The notes: generated by a model not told the origin, from the letters alone. A stretch of DNA of 64,000 bases from Aquibacillus rhizosphaerae (GCF_030282825.1 NZ_JASTZU010000034.1:124001-188000); one strand, 5' to 3'; shown: positions 44,761 through 54,686, counted from the stretch's first letter. Translations and numbers: made by a program.

Positions 44761-47700
44761 TTGGACATAAGACTAAACCAAAAGATAATAAAAGAAAAGT
44801 GTGGATCGGTTTCCTATAAAAGTGGAGAAACTTTTTATAAATCGAATAAAATTATAATAGAAAATTATGACAACGATTTATGCGAAGCTACAGTAGTAGG
44901 AAAAGAGAAATTCTATGTCATCATTGAAAAACGAGAAGATAGTAGCTTTCGCTCAAGCTGTAGTTGCCCTAAGTTAGCTAGCTTTTCTAAGGATTGTCAA
45001 CATATTGCTGCCGTGCTATTAGCGATTTGCGATAAGCAGCATCAATGTTCTGTAAATTCAGTTAAACATGACAGTCTACTAACTATTTTTCAGAATAATA
45101 TAAACCGATCAAGTAGGCATCAATTACACTTTGAGAACAGACGGGTGTTAGATGTCCTATTTACATGTAAACTTGTTACAGTAGCTGAAAACAAAACGAT
45201 GTTCGGTGTAGAAATTGAAGTGTCTTCCAATCTTGTCACCAATATTAGAGAGTTTCTAGAGGATGTTAAACAAGGTTTGCCTAGTGTACTTTCCACTTCT
45301 TTCACTTTCGATTTGAGTCTTCATTGTTTTTCTATAGAAATAGATGCAGTATTACAGCAACTTATTGAGATAGTTCAGGATGAAAAAGTATATCTAGAAG
45401 AATCAGGAAATATATTTAGTAACCAATTATTGTTGATTCCACCATCTTCTTGGGAAAGACTTAAACCTTTGCTTATGGAAACAAAGAAAGTGAAAATAGT
45501 ATATAGTGGGAAAATCTATAATGAATTTGAGATTGAAAATAATACTCTCCCGTTGCAATTTGATTTCATAGAAACTGAAGCTGGTCGCTATTATCTGCAA
45601 ATCACTGGTTTAGATAATATGATTCTTTTAAATACGTACAGGACAGTGTTATATGATGGGAAAATAACTAAACTAGAAAATCAAGATTCTATTCGACTTG
45701 CTGAGTTGAAGCGAATGGTGGATGGTTCTGCTTCAAACAAGATTCTGATTCCGCAAGAACAACTAAACATGTATCTAGAAAAAGTGATTCCAGGATTAAA
45801 GAGACTTGGTGATGTTCACATTGCAAAAGGACTTACAAAAAAAGTTACTAAAACACCTTTAGTTGCAAAGTTGTTCCTTGATCGAGTTAAAAATCGATTA
45901 CTGGCCGGGATCGAATTTCATTACGAAAATTTTGTGATTAACCCATTAGAAGTTCGCGATCTAAAAGGTATCTCAATGTTCGTAAGGGACATAAACAAAG
46001 AAGAAGAAATTCTTCAAATTATGGAAGAAAGCTTATTTTCCAAAACGGAAAGTGGCTATTATTTACATAATGAACAATTGGAATATCAATTTTTGTACCA
46101 TACACTTCCTAAACTACAAAAACTGACGCAAATCTATACGACTACCGCGATAAAAAACAGAGTTATTAAAGAAAACACTTTTCCGAAAATTAACATTAAA
46201 GTGAAGAGAGAACGCACAAATTGGTTAGAATTTAAATTTGAAATGGAAGACATTCCTCAATCTGATATTCGGGATCTATTAGGTGCTTTAGAAGAAAAAC
46301 GCAAGTATTATCGATTAAGAAACGGATCTTTATTGTCATTGGAGACGAGCGAATTTGATGAAATTAATCGTTTTCTTCATGCGCTTCCAGATCAGAAACA
46401 AGATTTAGAAAAAGGCTTAGAGTTACCAGTGGTTCAAAGTTTAAGACTGCTCGAGACTGTTAATGGGGATATATTCAAATATGAAAAATCATTTAGACAA
46501 TTCTTAGATACTATTAGCAACCCTGGGAATTTACCATTGGAAGTACCAAAGACGTTATCATCTATTTTACGAGACTACCAAATCTATGGATACAAGTGGA
46601 TGAAAACACTTGCCAGTTATGGGTTTGGAGGTATTTTAGCTGATGATATGGGACTTGGGAAAACATTACAAAGCATTGCGTTTATCGTATCAGAACTAGA
46701 CCATATTCGTGAAAAAAGTTTACCAGTTTTGATTGTTTGCCCGTCGTCTATAACGTATAACTGGCTAAATGAAATTAGCAAATTTGCTTCAGAACTGCAG
46801 GCTGTTGTCATAGATGGAAGTAAATCAGAGCGTATAAAATTGCAGAAAGATTTAAACGCTGTTGACGTTATTATCACCTCGTATCCGATTTTACGTCAGG
46901 ATACACAATGGTTTGAAAAACAAACATTTCATACGGTCTTTTTTGATGAAGCACAAGCTTTTAAAAATCCATTAACACAGACTGCAAGAGCCGTGAAAAA
47001 AATTCAAGCTAATCATCGCTTTGCTCTAACGGGAACACCAGTGGAAAATGCGCTCGAGGAGCTATGGTCGATTTTTCATATTGTATTTCCTGAATTGTTT
47101 CAAGGGTTAAAGGAGTACAGTAATCTTTCTCGAAAAACAATCGCACGAAGGATTCGTCCGTTTTTATTGCGCCGAATGAAAGCTGATGTGTTAGAAGAAC
47201 TACCAGAAAAAATTGAGACAATTTCATCATCCGAACTACTTCCAGATCAAAAGAAATTGTATGCTGCATATTTGGCGAAACTTCGTCACGATACATTGAA
47301 GCATTTGGACAAGGACACCTTTAGAAAAAATAAGATTCGTATTTTGGCTGGTATTACAAGGTTAAGACAGATTTGTTGTCATCCAGGTTTGTTTGTAGAT
47401 GAGTACAATGGAAGCTCTGCAAAATTCGAACAATTGATGCAAATCCTAGAAGATTCCATGCAATCAGGTAGGAGAGTGTTGATATTCTCCCAGTTCACAA
47501 AAATGCTTTATCTAATCGGTAGGAAGTTAACAAGAAAACAATTTGCATTTTTTTATTTGGATGGCCAAACTCCATCAGAAGAGCGGGTGGAAGTATGTAA
47601 TCGATTTAATCATGGAGAGCGAGATATATTTCTTATTTCGTTAAAAGCAGGGGGAACAGGACTAAATTTAACCGGTGCAGATACGGTTATTTTATATGAT

Positions 47701-47931
47701 AGTTGGTGGAACCCAGCTGTTGAACAGCAAGCTGCTGATCGAGCTTACCGGATAGGTCAAACGAGTGCTGTCCAGGTAATCAAGCTTGTAGCCAAAGGTA
47801 CAATTGAAGAAAAGATGAATGAATTACAGGATAAGAAAAGACATTTAATTGGTGAAATTATCGATTCTGAACATAAAGCACAAATAGCACTTACGGAAGA
47901 TGATATACGAGATATATTAATGATTAAGTGA
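44761..47931 (+). CDS. SNF2-family DEAD/DEAH-box helicase with SWIM zinc finger
   Basis: A large DNA-dependent ATPase of 1056 residues, like B. subtilis YwqA. The N-terminal SWIM finger (about residues 50-95) reads SSCSCPKLASFSKDCQHIAAVLLAI (CxC...CxH). A long helical/beta middle region follows. The SNF2 motor from about residue 600 has ILADDMGLGKTLQS (I), DEAQAFKN (II), FALTGTPVENALEELW (III), RVLIFSQFTKML (IV), LISLKAGGTGLNLTGAD (V) and QQAADRAYRIGQ (VI). TTG 44761 follows AGGAGGGG by eight bases; the upstream ATG adds an unlikely extension. Confidence 0.9.
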   Translation: MDIRLNQKIIKEKCGSVSYKSGETFYKSNKIIIENYDNDLCEATVVGKEKFYVIIEKREDSSFRSSCSCPKLASFSKDCQHIAAVLLAICDKQHQCSVNSVKHDSLLTIFQNNINRSSRHQLHFENRRVLDVLFTCKLVTVAENKTMFGVEIEVSSNLVTNIREFLEDVKQGLPSVLSTSFTFDLSLHCFSIEIDAVLQQLIEIVQDEKVYLEESGNIFSNQLLLIPPSSWERLKPLLMETKKVKIVYSGKIYNEFEIENNTLPLQFDFIETEAGRYYLQITGLDNMILLNTYRTVLYDGKITKLENQDSIRLAELKRMVDGSASNKILIPQEQLNMYLEKVIPGLKRLGDVHIAKGLTKKVTKTPLVAKLFLDRVKNRLLAGIEFHYENFVINPLEVRDLKGISMFVRDINKEEEILQIMEESLFSKTESGYYLHNEQLEYQFLYHTLPKLQKLTQIYTTTAIKNRVIKENTFPKINIKVKRERTNWLEFKFEMEDIPQSDIRDLLGALEEKRKYYRLRNGSLLSLETSEFDEINRFLHALPDQKQDLEKGLELPVVQSLRLLETVNGDIFKYEKSFRQFLDTISNPGNLPLEVPKTLSSILRDYQIYGYKWMKTLASYGFGGILADDMGLGKTLQSIAFIVSELDHIREKSLPVLIVCPSSITYNWLNEISKFASELQAVVIDGSKSERIKLQKDLNAVDVIITSYPILRQDTQWFEKQTFHTVFFDEAQAFKNPLTQTARAVKKIQANHRFALTGTPVENALEELWSIFHIVFPELFQGLKEYSNLSRKTIARRIRPFLLRRMKADVLEELPEKIETISSSELLPDQKKLYAAYLAKLRHDTLKHLDKDTFRKNKIRILAGITRLRQICCHPGLFVDEYNGSSAKFEQLMQILEDSMQSGRRVLIFSQFTKMLYLIGRKLTRKQFAFFYLDGQTPSEERVEVCNRFNHGERDIFLISLKAGGTGLNLTGADTVILYDSWWNPAVEQQAADRAYRIGQTSAVQVIKLVAKGTIEEKMNELQDKKRHLIGEIIDSEHKAQIALTEDDIRDILMIK

Positions 47932-47995
47932 CATTATCACTTGCTAGCGACGAGCTATATTTTTATTCTATTTACACTTAATTTTTGTTGTGTTG

Positions 47996-48042
47996 CTGCT
48001 AACAAAAAGCCCTGCAATATGGTAGTTTTTGTTAGCAGTTTC
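47996..48042 (+). terminator. Terminator after the SNF2 helicase gene
   Basis: CTGCTAACAAAAA and TTTTTGTTAGCAG form a perfect 13-bp stem with a 17-base loop. The T tract after it is weak, but the position 65 bases past the stop fits. Confidence 0.65.
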
Positions 48043-48067
48043 ATTAATCCGTATGTAACCATGTAAA

Positions 48068-48448
48068 TTAAGTTTTGCTTTTTGAAAATATAGTAATAAT
48101 ATTAAGTACTATTACTAGTATAATTGGTAGTAGCGTTATAAAAAAACCAGTTTGCACATGATCCTCACTAAATGATAAGTCCACTTCTGAAATGTTCAGT
48201 GAAGGTGAAAAATATATATATCGTACTACGGCTAAGATAGGGATTGCTTATAGACAAATCAAAGTAAGAGAACTTAATTCATATTTTAACAGGAAGAAAA
48301 GAACAAAAATTATTAACAACATAATCACAAGTCCTGTCCAATGATTTATTCCAATTGCATTTATAAATTGTATCTGAACCCAATTAAAGAATAAGCCTAT
48401 TAAAGAAATAACCAAAAAAATTATAGGTAATACTTTTAATAGTTTCAT
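48068..48448 (-). pseudogene. Small membrane protein interrupted by an in-frame TAA
   Basis: Reading from ATG 48448 on the minus strand gives 66 residues with two transmembrane helices (LLKVLPIIFLVISLIGLFF and LVIMLLIIFVLFFLL). A TAA at 48248-48250 follows, and then the same frame stays open for 59 more codons to 48068. The continuation (AIPILAVVRYIYFSPSL ... GFFITLLPIILVIVLNIITIF) contains another clear transmembrane helix. AAAGGA lies about ten bases upstream of the ATG. The simplest reading is one 126-residue, three- or four-helix protein broken by one nonsense mutation, although the short form could still be functional. Confidence 0.55.
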
Positions 48449-48843
48449 AATCTTAACATCCTTTTTTTAGATTATAATAATTCGAAAGCATTGTATGTAT
48501 GTAAAAATTATTACTCGTACCATTAATAATATCTAATAGAACTTTTAAATTTTTCAACACTACTTACATCCTAAAATCTGTAATGATTAAATATTCAACG
48601 TTTTAGCTAATTATCCTTTTAATTTTGAATCTTCTCGTAAACATTGTTCCTTTTTACTGCCGAATTAGTCTGATATTTTCTTTTAGGGGGATGTTTTATG
48701 CTTTTGTTTTAATAAAAACCAACAATATATACCCTGCAATCATATTTCACTTTTTATAAATATTAGAATGGTTTTGAGTGGTTTTATTGTTTGAATTTAT
48801 TATACAGTAATAGCAGTTTTTGATTAGTGAGAAAATAATATGA
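48449..48843. other. Intergenic region, nothing recognised
   Basis: About 395 AT-rich bases between a minus-strand membrane-protein gene and a terminator. No ORF with a ribosome binding site, repeat or structured RNA was recognised. Confidence 0.3.
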
Positions 48844-48880
48844 AAAACCACTTGGATTTGTATTTCCAAGTGGTTTTTGT
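48843..48880. terminator. Bidirectional terminator after the 150-aa gene
   Basis: AAAAACCACTTGGA pairs perfectly with TCCAAGTGGTTTTT (loop of eight). It lies 25 bases beyond the stop of the minus-strand gene at 48905. Confidence 0.85.
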
Positions 48881-48904
48881 CCACGGTATTTCTAAAAATA
48901 TTAG

Positions 48905-49357
48905 TTAACTTTTATTTGTCCGTCTAAAACCTTCTTCTTCTAGATAAGAAGCTGCACCATTGTACGTATGGAAAGTGCCATCTAACATTTCTCCAGCATA
49001 AATGTTCCAGACATCAAGATCATTGACTACTTTAAGGATTTGTTTCTCTCTGTTAATCCAAATTTCTTCAAAAGTAGATTCAGAAAGCGACTCGATTGCT
49101 TGATTAATTACTTTGCGAAGTTCTTTTTCGTTAAAGTCACGGATATTCACCATGCCTTTATCATCCAAGTCATAGTCTTCGTCGATAAGTTCTGCAAACA
49201 CAAATCCGTTTCCGCTCGGATGTAAGTGATAAACGACATTTTTTTTATCCAGGATACTTTCTTCAAACTGAAAATTAACACGACCTAATGATACATCTTT
49301 TCGTTGTAAATTAGGATAGGATTCGATAATAGCAAGTTTTTCTTGGAATGTAAGCAT
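48905..49357 (-). CDS. Conserved hypothetical protein, 150 aa
   Basis: I do not recognise a named family. The protein is soluble and acidic, with an N-terminal helix (LTFQEKLAIIESYP), a beta-rich middle (NVVYHLHPSGNGFVFAEL), DLDDKGMVNIRDF, a helix KELRKVINQAIESL, and a C-terminal WNIYAGEMLDGTFHTYNGAASYLEEEGF segment. No metal or catalytic motif is evident. AGGCAATATG gives a GGAGGC site before the ATG. A strong terminator follows. The divergent neighbour is the dbpA-type helicase. Confidence 0.75.
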   Translation of the reverse strand: MLTFQEKLAIIESYPNLQRKDVSLGRVNFQFEESILDKKNVVYHLHPSGNGFVFAELIDEDYDLDDKGMVNIRDFNEKELRKVINQAIESLSESTFEEIWINREKQILKVVNDLDVWNIYAGEMLDGTFHTYNGAASYLEEEGFRRTNKS

Positions 49358-49653
49358 ATTGCCTCCAATTAGGATTGTTTTTAAATTCAGTTCATATTAT
49401 ACCACTCGAGTATTGAAAAATACTAATGATGCCTCTGTAAGTTACTGTCGCTTAAGCTTTGAATAAAGCGTATCAACTACAAATAGTATTGGAAGGTAAG
49501 ATTAATAAGGGATAAAAAGGTAATCTTTCTCAAATTTAAAGTCGATTTCTGTCATAATTAAAGTATAATGAACATATTACCGATTTTGCATACGATATTT
49601 CTCTTGAGAGAATCCTATATATAAGTCGAATCATTTTAAAGCGAGGTTAATAC

Positions 49654-51099
49654 ATGAGTGAAAGTAATTTTAAAGAATACAATTTAAGCGAAGATATAAC
49701 AAGAGCTTTAGAACTGTTGAAATACAAAACGCCGACAGAGGTTCAGAAAAAAGTTATTCCAAAAGCATTAGATAACAAGGATCTTGTTGTGAAATCTCAA
49801 ACTGGTAGTGGAAAGACGGCATCATTTGGTATACCTATTTGTGAGAAGATTGAATGGGAAGAAAAAAAGCCGCAAGTATTAGTACTTACACCAACGAGAG
49901 AACTTGCTGTTCAGGTTCGTGAAGATATTACAAACATTGGAAGGTTTAAACGGATCAAAGCGATGTCTGTTTATGGAAAAGAACCTTTTTCTAAGCAAAA
50001 AGAAGAATTAAAGCAAAAAACGCATGTAGTTGTTGGTACACCTGGTCGAGTAATCGATCATATTGAAAGAGAAACGCTTCACTTGGATCAAATAAAGTAT
50101 CTCGTTATCGATGAAGCAGATGAAATGCTTAATATGGGCTTTATCGAAAAAGTAGAGGCAATTATAAAAGAACTACCTGTAAATAGAGTTACCATGGTAT
50201 TTTCTGCAACATTACCAAAAGATGTTGAAAAACTTTGTTACAAATACATGAATGATCCAGTTAATATTGAAATTGAAGCGACTGGGGTTACAACCAATAC
50301 GATTGAACACCGTTTGATTGAAGTAAAAGAGGAAAATAAGCTTTCAATACTTAAAGATGTAACAGTGGTAGAAAATCCAGAGAGTTGTATTGTTTTTTGT
50401 AGAACGAAAGAGCATGTTGACACAGTCTATGCCGAATTAGAAGCATCTAATTTTGCTTGTGAAAAGCTACATGGAGGATTAGAACAGGATGATCGTTTTG
50501 CTGTTATGGAAGGGTTTAAAAAAGGAAACTTTCGTTATCTTGTTGCAACGGATGTAGCAGCGCGAGGAATTGATGTAGATAATGTGACATTAATCATTAA
50601 TTATGACGTGCCAATGGAAAAAGAAAGCTATGTACATCGTACGGGTAGAACAGGACGTGCGGGTAATAAAGGAAAAGCAATAACATTTGCAACGGCGTAC
50701 GAAGGCAAGTTCCTTAAAGCGATTGAAAGATATATTGACTTTGAGATTCCTAAAGCGGAAGCTCCTGAATATAAAGAAGTTGCTAGAAATAGACCTGCTT
50801 TTGATGAAAAGAACAATAGTCGCCGTGTGGTTAAAAATAATAAAACAGAACGTATAAATAAAGATATTATGAAGCTTCATTTCAGTGGTGGAAAAAAGAA
50901 GAAGATAAGAGCGATCGATTTTGTCGGAACAATAGCAAAAATTCCTGGTGTAAGTGCTGATGACATTGGTATCATTACAATTAAAGACAATTTATCCTAT
51001 GTAGATATTCTGAATGGAAAAGGATCTTTAGTTATGCAAGCGATGGAAAACAAAACAATTAAAGGAAAGAAGCTAAAAGTTAGCAAAGCGATTAAATAA
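49654..51099 (+). CDS. dbpA: DEAD-box RNA helicase DbpA/YxiN type
   Basis: An ATP-dependent RNA helicase acting in 50S ribosome assembly. The 481 residues contain the Q motif, Walker [52 protein letters not shown] and [12 protein letters not shown]-terminal RRM of about 75 residues ([20 protein letters not shown] ...) targets 23S rRNA helix 92 in DbpA/YxiN, as known for the family. GCGAGG precedes ATG 49654. A possible promoter (TATAAT near 49563) lies upstream. Confidence 0.92.
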   Translation: MSESNFKEYNLSEDITRALELLKYKTPTEVQKKVIPKALDNKDLVVKSQTGSGKTASFGIPICEKIEWEEKKPQVLVLTPTRELAVQVREDITNIGRFKRIKAMSVYGKEPFSKQKEELKQKTHVVVGTPGRVIDHIERETLHLDQIKYLVIDEADEMLNMGFIEKVEAIIKELPVNRVTMVFSATLPKDVEKLCYKYMNDPVNIEIEATGVTTNTIEHRLIEVKEENKLSILKDVTVVENPESCIVFCRTKEHVDTVYAELEASNFACEKLHGGLEQDDRFAVMEGFKKGNFRYLVATDVAARGIDVDNVTLIINYDVPMEKESYVHRTGRTGRAGNKGKAITFATAYEGKFLKAIERYIDFEIPKAEAPEYKEVARNRPAFDEKNNSRRVVKNNKTERINKDIMKLHFSGGKKKKIRAIDFVGTIAKIPGVSADDIGIITIKDNLSYVDILNGKGSLVMQAMENKTIKGKKLKVSKAIK

Positions 51100-51120
51100 G
51101 AACGAAGTTTCAAACATAAT

Positions 51121-51157
51121 AAAAGGCAAGCCAGTTTTTGAGGCTTGCCTTTCTCTA
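51121..51157. terminator. Bidirectional terminator between dbpA and yabR
   Basis: AAAGGCAAGCC pairs perfectly with GGCTTGCCTTT (nine-base loop), in the gap between convergent genes. Confidence 0.82.
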
Positions 51158-51181
51158 TGGGTTGAAGCATTAAAGAATTAG

Positions 51182-51628
51182 TTATCCGCGTCTTCCGCCT
51201 CGACCGCCTTGTTTTGATTCTTTGCTACGTTTTAGAGTAGACAAATTTTCTTCGCTTGTTTTTAAGAAATTAGCCATTTTATCTTCAAAACTCTCTTTTG
51301 GTTTGAAATTGCCTTTTGAACGGAAGTTTTTAGAATTCTTATCATCTTTACCCTGACGAGGGCGTCGAGAATAAGAAGAGGTTTGTCCTTCGGGTTTATC
51401 AACAGCTTTTTTGATGGACAAGGCAGTTTTTCCGTCCTTCTCACTTATTACCTTTACTAAAATTTGATCTCCTACTTTAAGGTGATCATTTACATCTTTA
51501 ACATAGCTATCTGCTACCTCACTAATGTGAACAAGACCTGTTGTACCTCCAGGTAATTCAACAAATGCTCCAAAATTAGTGATTCCTGTTACTTTACCTT
51601 CTACCTTACTGCCTACTTCGATTGACAA
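51182..51628 (-). CDS. yabR: S1 RNA-binding domain protein YabR
   Basis: A 148-residue protein with an N-terminal S1/OB-fold (VGSKVEGKVTGITNFGAFVELPGGTTGLVHISEVADSYVKDV, residues 6-47). A basic Ser/Arg/Lys linker follows, then the family C-terminus FKPKESFEDKMANFLKTSEENLSTLKR and a GGRGGRRG tail. It matches B. subtilis YabR with an expanded linker; the general stress protein GSP13/YugI is a relative. In B. subtilis yabR is near divIC, so the location here is different. AGGGGGAAC precedes the ATG. Confidence 0.88.
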   Translation of the reverse strand: MSIEVGSKVEGKVTGITNFGAFVELPGGTTGLVHISEVADSYVKDVNDHLKVGDQILVKVISEKDGKTALSIKKAVDKPEGQTSSYSRRPRQGKDDKNSKNFRSKGNFKPKESFEDKMANFLKTSEENLSTLKRSKESKQGGRGGRRG

Positions 51629-51720
51629 AAAAAGTTCCCCCTCATTAATTTTAAAACCAATTCATTATAACAAATAAAGGAAACAATATCAATGGATGAA
51701 TCAATCATTAGATATTTTTA

Positions 51721-51749
51721 TTGAAAGGGTCGGTTGACAGGAATATAGA
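51721..51749 (+). promoter_or_regulatory. Candidate sigma-A promoter
   Basis: TTGAAA (51721-51726), 17 bases, TATAGA (51744-51749). A 9-bp hairpin with a three-base loop (TGCTTTTTA / TAAAAAGCA, 51778-51798) lies early in the predicted transcript. Confidence 0.4.
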
Positions 51750-51911
51750 TATGGTAGCATGTAACGAGTGAAAGAAGTGCTTTTTAATATAAAAAGCATC
51801 TCTTTTGGGGGCACGCAACAAGTCAATACTTATCACACTAAAGATAACAGTAGTTGTTATCATAAAGTGATGATCAAAGGAATATTAAGAATAAGAAGAT
51901 TAGGAAAAAAC

Positions 51912-52040
51912 ATGGAACAATTAATTAACATAATAAAAGGGAAGAATCTTCCTGGTGTTGTTAATAATTTATCAGAACAAAGAGAACGAATAAAACGTCT
52001 GACACCTAGTGGGAAATCAATGACTCGATTGTGTTATTAG
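51912..52040 (+). CDS. Short hypothetical ORF, possibly frameshifted
   Basis: A 42-codon ORF starting ATG 51912 (AGGA six bases upstream), product beginning MEQLINIIKGKNLPGVVNNL. A different frame continues with a more protein-like end, EINDSIVLLAVEFGAEEK, to a TAA at 52067-52069, which suggests one frameshift near 52010. The longer in-frame reading from GTG 51768 has no ribosome binding site. It may be a decayed small gene. I do not recognise it. Confidence 0.25.
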   Translation: MEQLINIIKGKNLPGVVNNLSEQRERIKRLTPSGKSMTRLCY

Positions 52041-52105
52041 CTGTTGAATTCGGTGCGGAAGAGAAGTAATTATTTAAGAAAAAAGAACATTATAACATCA
52101 TGAAA

Positions 52106-52138
52106 GCAGCGTACAACTTAGTTGTACGCTGTTTTTAT
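52106..52138. terminator. Bidirectional terminator next to the first DoxX gene
   Basis: A perfect CAGCGTACAAC / GTTGTACGCTG stem with loop TTA, followed by TTTTT on the plus strand. It ends directly at the stop of the minus-strand DoxX gene. Confidence 0.85.
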
Positions 52139-52656
52139 TAAACTTCTGCAGTTTTTCTAACTTCTTTACTAATTTTTTTCGTGAACAATGCTTTCAGGTA
52201 AGGCATTGCATATCTGTCTAGACCTAATTTGCCTGCGTTCGCACCAGCAACAACGATGAAGAATCCAAGTAATATCATTTGACCGTTTGTGCTTACTGTT
52301 CCACTGAATAGGAAAGAGAAATTCATAACCATTCCCATTAGCACTGCGAAATTAGTAAATAGACCCAAGACTAATGCAATACCAACAAGAAGCTCGCCCC
52401 ACATAACTAGGAAGGTGAATAGACCCGCATTTGGTAAAGCAACATTTTCCAAGAAAGCTGCCCACCAACCCTGAACAGCAGGGTGTTCTCCAGTAGATTT
52501 TGCAATTGCTCCTTGTAAGAAACCACTTGCATCAAAGCCTTCACCAGTAATTTTTGCCCAACCACCTGTGATCCAAGAATAACCAAGATAAATCCGAATA
52601 ATTGCTAATACACCAGCTACGACATTATTTTTTCTTAAAAGTTCCAACATGTTCAT
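52138..52656 (-). CDS. DoxX-family membrane protein, paralogue 1
   Basis: A 172-residue integral membrane protein with four predicted helices: IRIYLGYSWITGGWAKI, an amphipathic insert FDASGFLQGAIAKSTGEHPAVQGWW, FLVMWGELLVGIALVLGLFTNF, and AVLMGMVMNFSFLFSGT. DoxX relatives in Bacilli (CatD, MhqP) are induced by quinone, thiol or oxidative stress and may pair with reductases. It is about 85% identical by eye to the protein at 58800-59318. GGAGTGAATGAAC precedes the ATG. The upstream region carries two copies of a dyad motif shared with the paralogue. Confidence 0.88.
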   Translation of the reverse strand: MNMLELLRKNNVVAGVLAIIRIYLGYSWITGGWAKITGEGFDASGFLQGAIAKSTGEHPAVQGWWAAFLENVALPNAGLFTFLVMWGELLVGIALVLGLFTNFAVLMGMVMNFSFLFSGTVSTNGQMILLGFFIVVAGANAGKLGLDRYAMPYLKALFTKKISKEVRKTAEV

Positions 52657-52677
52657 TCACTCCTATTTTTTGTATTA

Positions 52678-52785
52678 TTGTTCAACGATTCACATATGTT
52701 GTTTCAAGAATTCTTGTTTGTTTCTATATTTAGATAATAACACGTTTAAAAAGTATGGAAAACACTTATGTTCAATAATTCACAA
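52678..52785. promoter_or_regulatory. Duplicated dyad motifs in the DoxX-1 control region
   Basis: TTGTTCAACGATTCACA (52678-52694) and ATGTTCAATAATTCACAA (52768-52785) match the motifs upstream of DoxX-2 and are spaced 90 bases apart in both loci. They have TTGT..ACAA ends and one TTCACAA half, resembling Rex-type redox operators (TTGTGAA-N4-TTCACAA) imperfectly. CAAGAATTCTTG, another palindrome, lies between them in both loci. Confidence 0.5.
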
Positions 52786-52971
52786 GTGGGTAACAAAGTT
52801 ATGACAAGTTGGTGAAAAGTTTAAAATTATATTGACACAGTTAAAACTAGAATTTCTTTGGAGGTTTATACATAGTTCAGTGATTTTATGAAAGCTAAAG
52901 TTGCAGACGATTCTCTTCAATAAGAAAGTTGCTACTGTAAAAATTAAATTTAAGGAGTAGCATCTTGAAAA

Positions 52972-53175
52972 ATGTTTTTAAGTAATTATATAAATCAACT
53001 ATTACAAGTTGAAAATACGTGGTGTAGTGGTGAAAGGCTATATATCGATGGACAATTGCAAGATGAAAATGTTGGACTTGGATTTTCTAAGGTCAGATTA
53101 ACTGGAGAGTTAAAGGATGGTAAGCAAGCGCTTGATTACATAATTTTAGAAATTATGAAAAGGCTTTCTGTATAA
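52972..53175 (+). CDS. Small hypothetical protein, 67 aa
   Basis: An unrecognised short ORF: FLSNYINQLLQVENTWCSGERLYIDGQLQDENVGLGFSKVRL..., with one cysteine and no membrane segment. A TAAGGAG site lies 14 bases upstream of the ATG, which is rather far; an overlapping TTG at a better distance is in another frame and stops quickly. It could be real in view of the otherwise balanced composition, but support is moderate. Confidence 0.45.
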   Translation: MFLSNYINQLLQVENTWCSGERLYIDGQLQDENVGLGFSKVRLTGELKDGKQALDYIILEIMKRLSV

Positions 53176-53332
53176 CTATCAATCTACTAGTTTAAATTTT
53201 GATTGTACTTTAGCGTACCCAGGATTATAATATTTGAAAGAATCTACGAAACAGATAAATCAGAGAGATTAAGACAAATACGATTAGAAAGAATTGTATG
53301 TCGTCTTGTTATAATAGAAGGGAAAAGAATAT

Positions 53333-54658
53333 ATGGAGTTTAAAAAAAATCACGTAAATTTAAGCCCCCCACAGTTTTTATTAACAGTTTTTGCTGTAGT
53401 AATCATTGTTGGAACATTTCTTTTAAAGTTACCAATAGCAACAACATCCGGAATTAGTTTATTAGATGCACTATTTACTGCTACATCAGCAATGACAGTT
53501 ACTGGATTAGCAGTAGTTGATACAGGAACAGTATTTACTTTGTTTGGAGAAATAATTATCTTACTATTGATACAGGTCGGTGGTCTTGGTATTATGACCT
53601 TCGCTGTATTTATATTTTTACTTGCTGGGAGAAAGATTGGTTTTAAGGAAAGAATTATCGTTTCCCAGGCATTAAACCAGACTTCAATTGGTGGGATTGT
53701 GGCGCTAGCAAAAAAGTTGTTTCTGTTTTCAATAATTGTCGAAGGTATAGCGTTTATAGCACTATCATTCAGGTGGATACCGGAAATGGGTGTCAAAGAA
53801 GGTATGTATGCTAGTTTATTTCATTCCATTTCGGCTTTTAATAATGCTGGATTTTCAACTTGGTCTAATAGTTTATCAGACTATGCAGGAGATCCAATAA
53901 TAAATATTGTGATTACGTTTTTATTTATAATCGGAGGATTGGGCTTTACTGTAATTTTTGATCTTTGGAGAAAGAAAGAATTTAATGACCTAAGTGTGCA
54001 TACAAAACTAATGCTTATTGGAACTTTTGTAATTAACGTAATTGCCACGATAATTATATTCATCTTAGAATATAAAAATCCAAATACAATTGGAAACTTA
54101 TCTACGATAGATAAACTTCAAACTTCTTATTTTCAAGCAGTTACACCGAGAACTGCTGGTTTTAACACCTTAGATATTGCTAGTTTGGATGAATCTACAC
54201 TGTTTTTTGTGATTTTGTTAATGTTTATTGGGGCAGGCAGTGCGTCTACAGGCGGGGGTATCAAGTTAACGACTTTTTTAGCTTTGATTTTTGCTGTTTT
54301 TGCCTTTCTAAAAGATAATAATGAAGTAGTTATTTTTCGTCGCGCCATCATGTACACTACAATTGTTCGATCGTTGGCCATTTCAATACTAAGCTTATCT
54401 TGTATTTTTCTAGGGATATTTATTTTAAACATTACCGAGGATGCTCCTTTTATGGAAATTGTATTTGAGACTGTTTCTGCCTTTGGAACTGTAGGATTAT
54501 CAATGGGGTTGACTACTTCGTTAACAGGGATAGGTAAATTGGTCATTATAGTAATCATGATTATTGGAAAAGTGGGCCCATTAACGCTAGCTTTTTCTTT
54601 CGCACATTCAACAAAATCTAATATACGTTTTCCTAAGGAGGATGTATTGACAGGTTAA
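53333..54658 (+). CDS. Ktr/Trk-type potassium uptake channel subunit (TrkH/KtrB family)
   Basis: A 441-residue polytopic protein of the superfamily of K+ transporters. The four pore loops are visible: ATSAMTVTGLAVVDTG, HSISAFNNAGFSTW, TPRTAGFNTLDIA and SAFGTVGLSMGLT, each with the central Gly that lines the filter. Size and Na+/K+ filter pattern fit KtrB/KtrD. The regulatory RCK subunit (KtrA/KtrC) is not encoded next to it, so this is an orphan KtrD-like arrangement. A TATAAT box near 53310 may be the -10. A terminator follows. Confidence 0.9.
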   Translation: MEFKKNHVNLSPPQFLLTVFAVVIIVGTFLLKLPIATTSGISLLDALFTATSAMTVTGLAVVDTGTVFTLFGEIIILLLIQVGGLGIMTFAVFIFLLAGRKIGFKERIIVSQALNQTSIGGIVALAKKLFLFSIIVEGIAFIALSFRWIPEMGVKEGMYASLFHSISAFNNAGFSTWSNSLSDYAGDPIINIVITFLFIIGGLGFTVIFDLWRKKEFNDLSVHTKLMLIGTFVINVIATIIIFILEYKNPNTIGNLSTIDKLQTSYFQAVTPRTAGFNTLDIASLDESTLFFVILLMFIGAGSASTGGGIKLTTFLALIFAVFAFLKDNNEVVIFRRAIMYTTIVRSLAISILSLSCIFLGIFILNITEDAPFMEIVFETVSAFGTVGLSMGLTTSLTGIGKLVIIVIMIIGKVGPLTLAFSFAHSTKSNIRFPKEDVLTG

Positions 54659-54686
54659 AAGATTGTGACCAACTATAAGGGGAAAT

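Noticed and set aside
51768-51911. N-terminal extension of the short ORF starting with GTG 51768
   Set aside because: It contains the predicted transcript hairpin, has no ribosome binding site and has unlikely residue composition.
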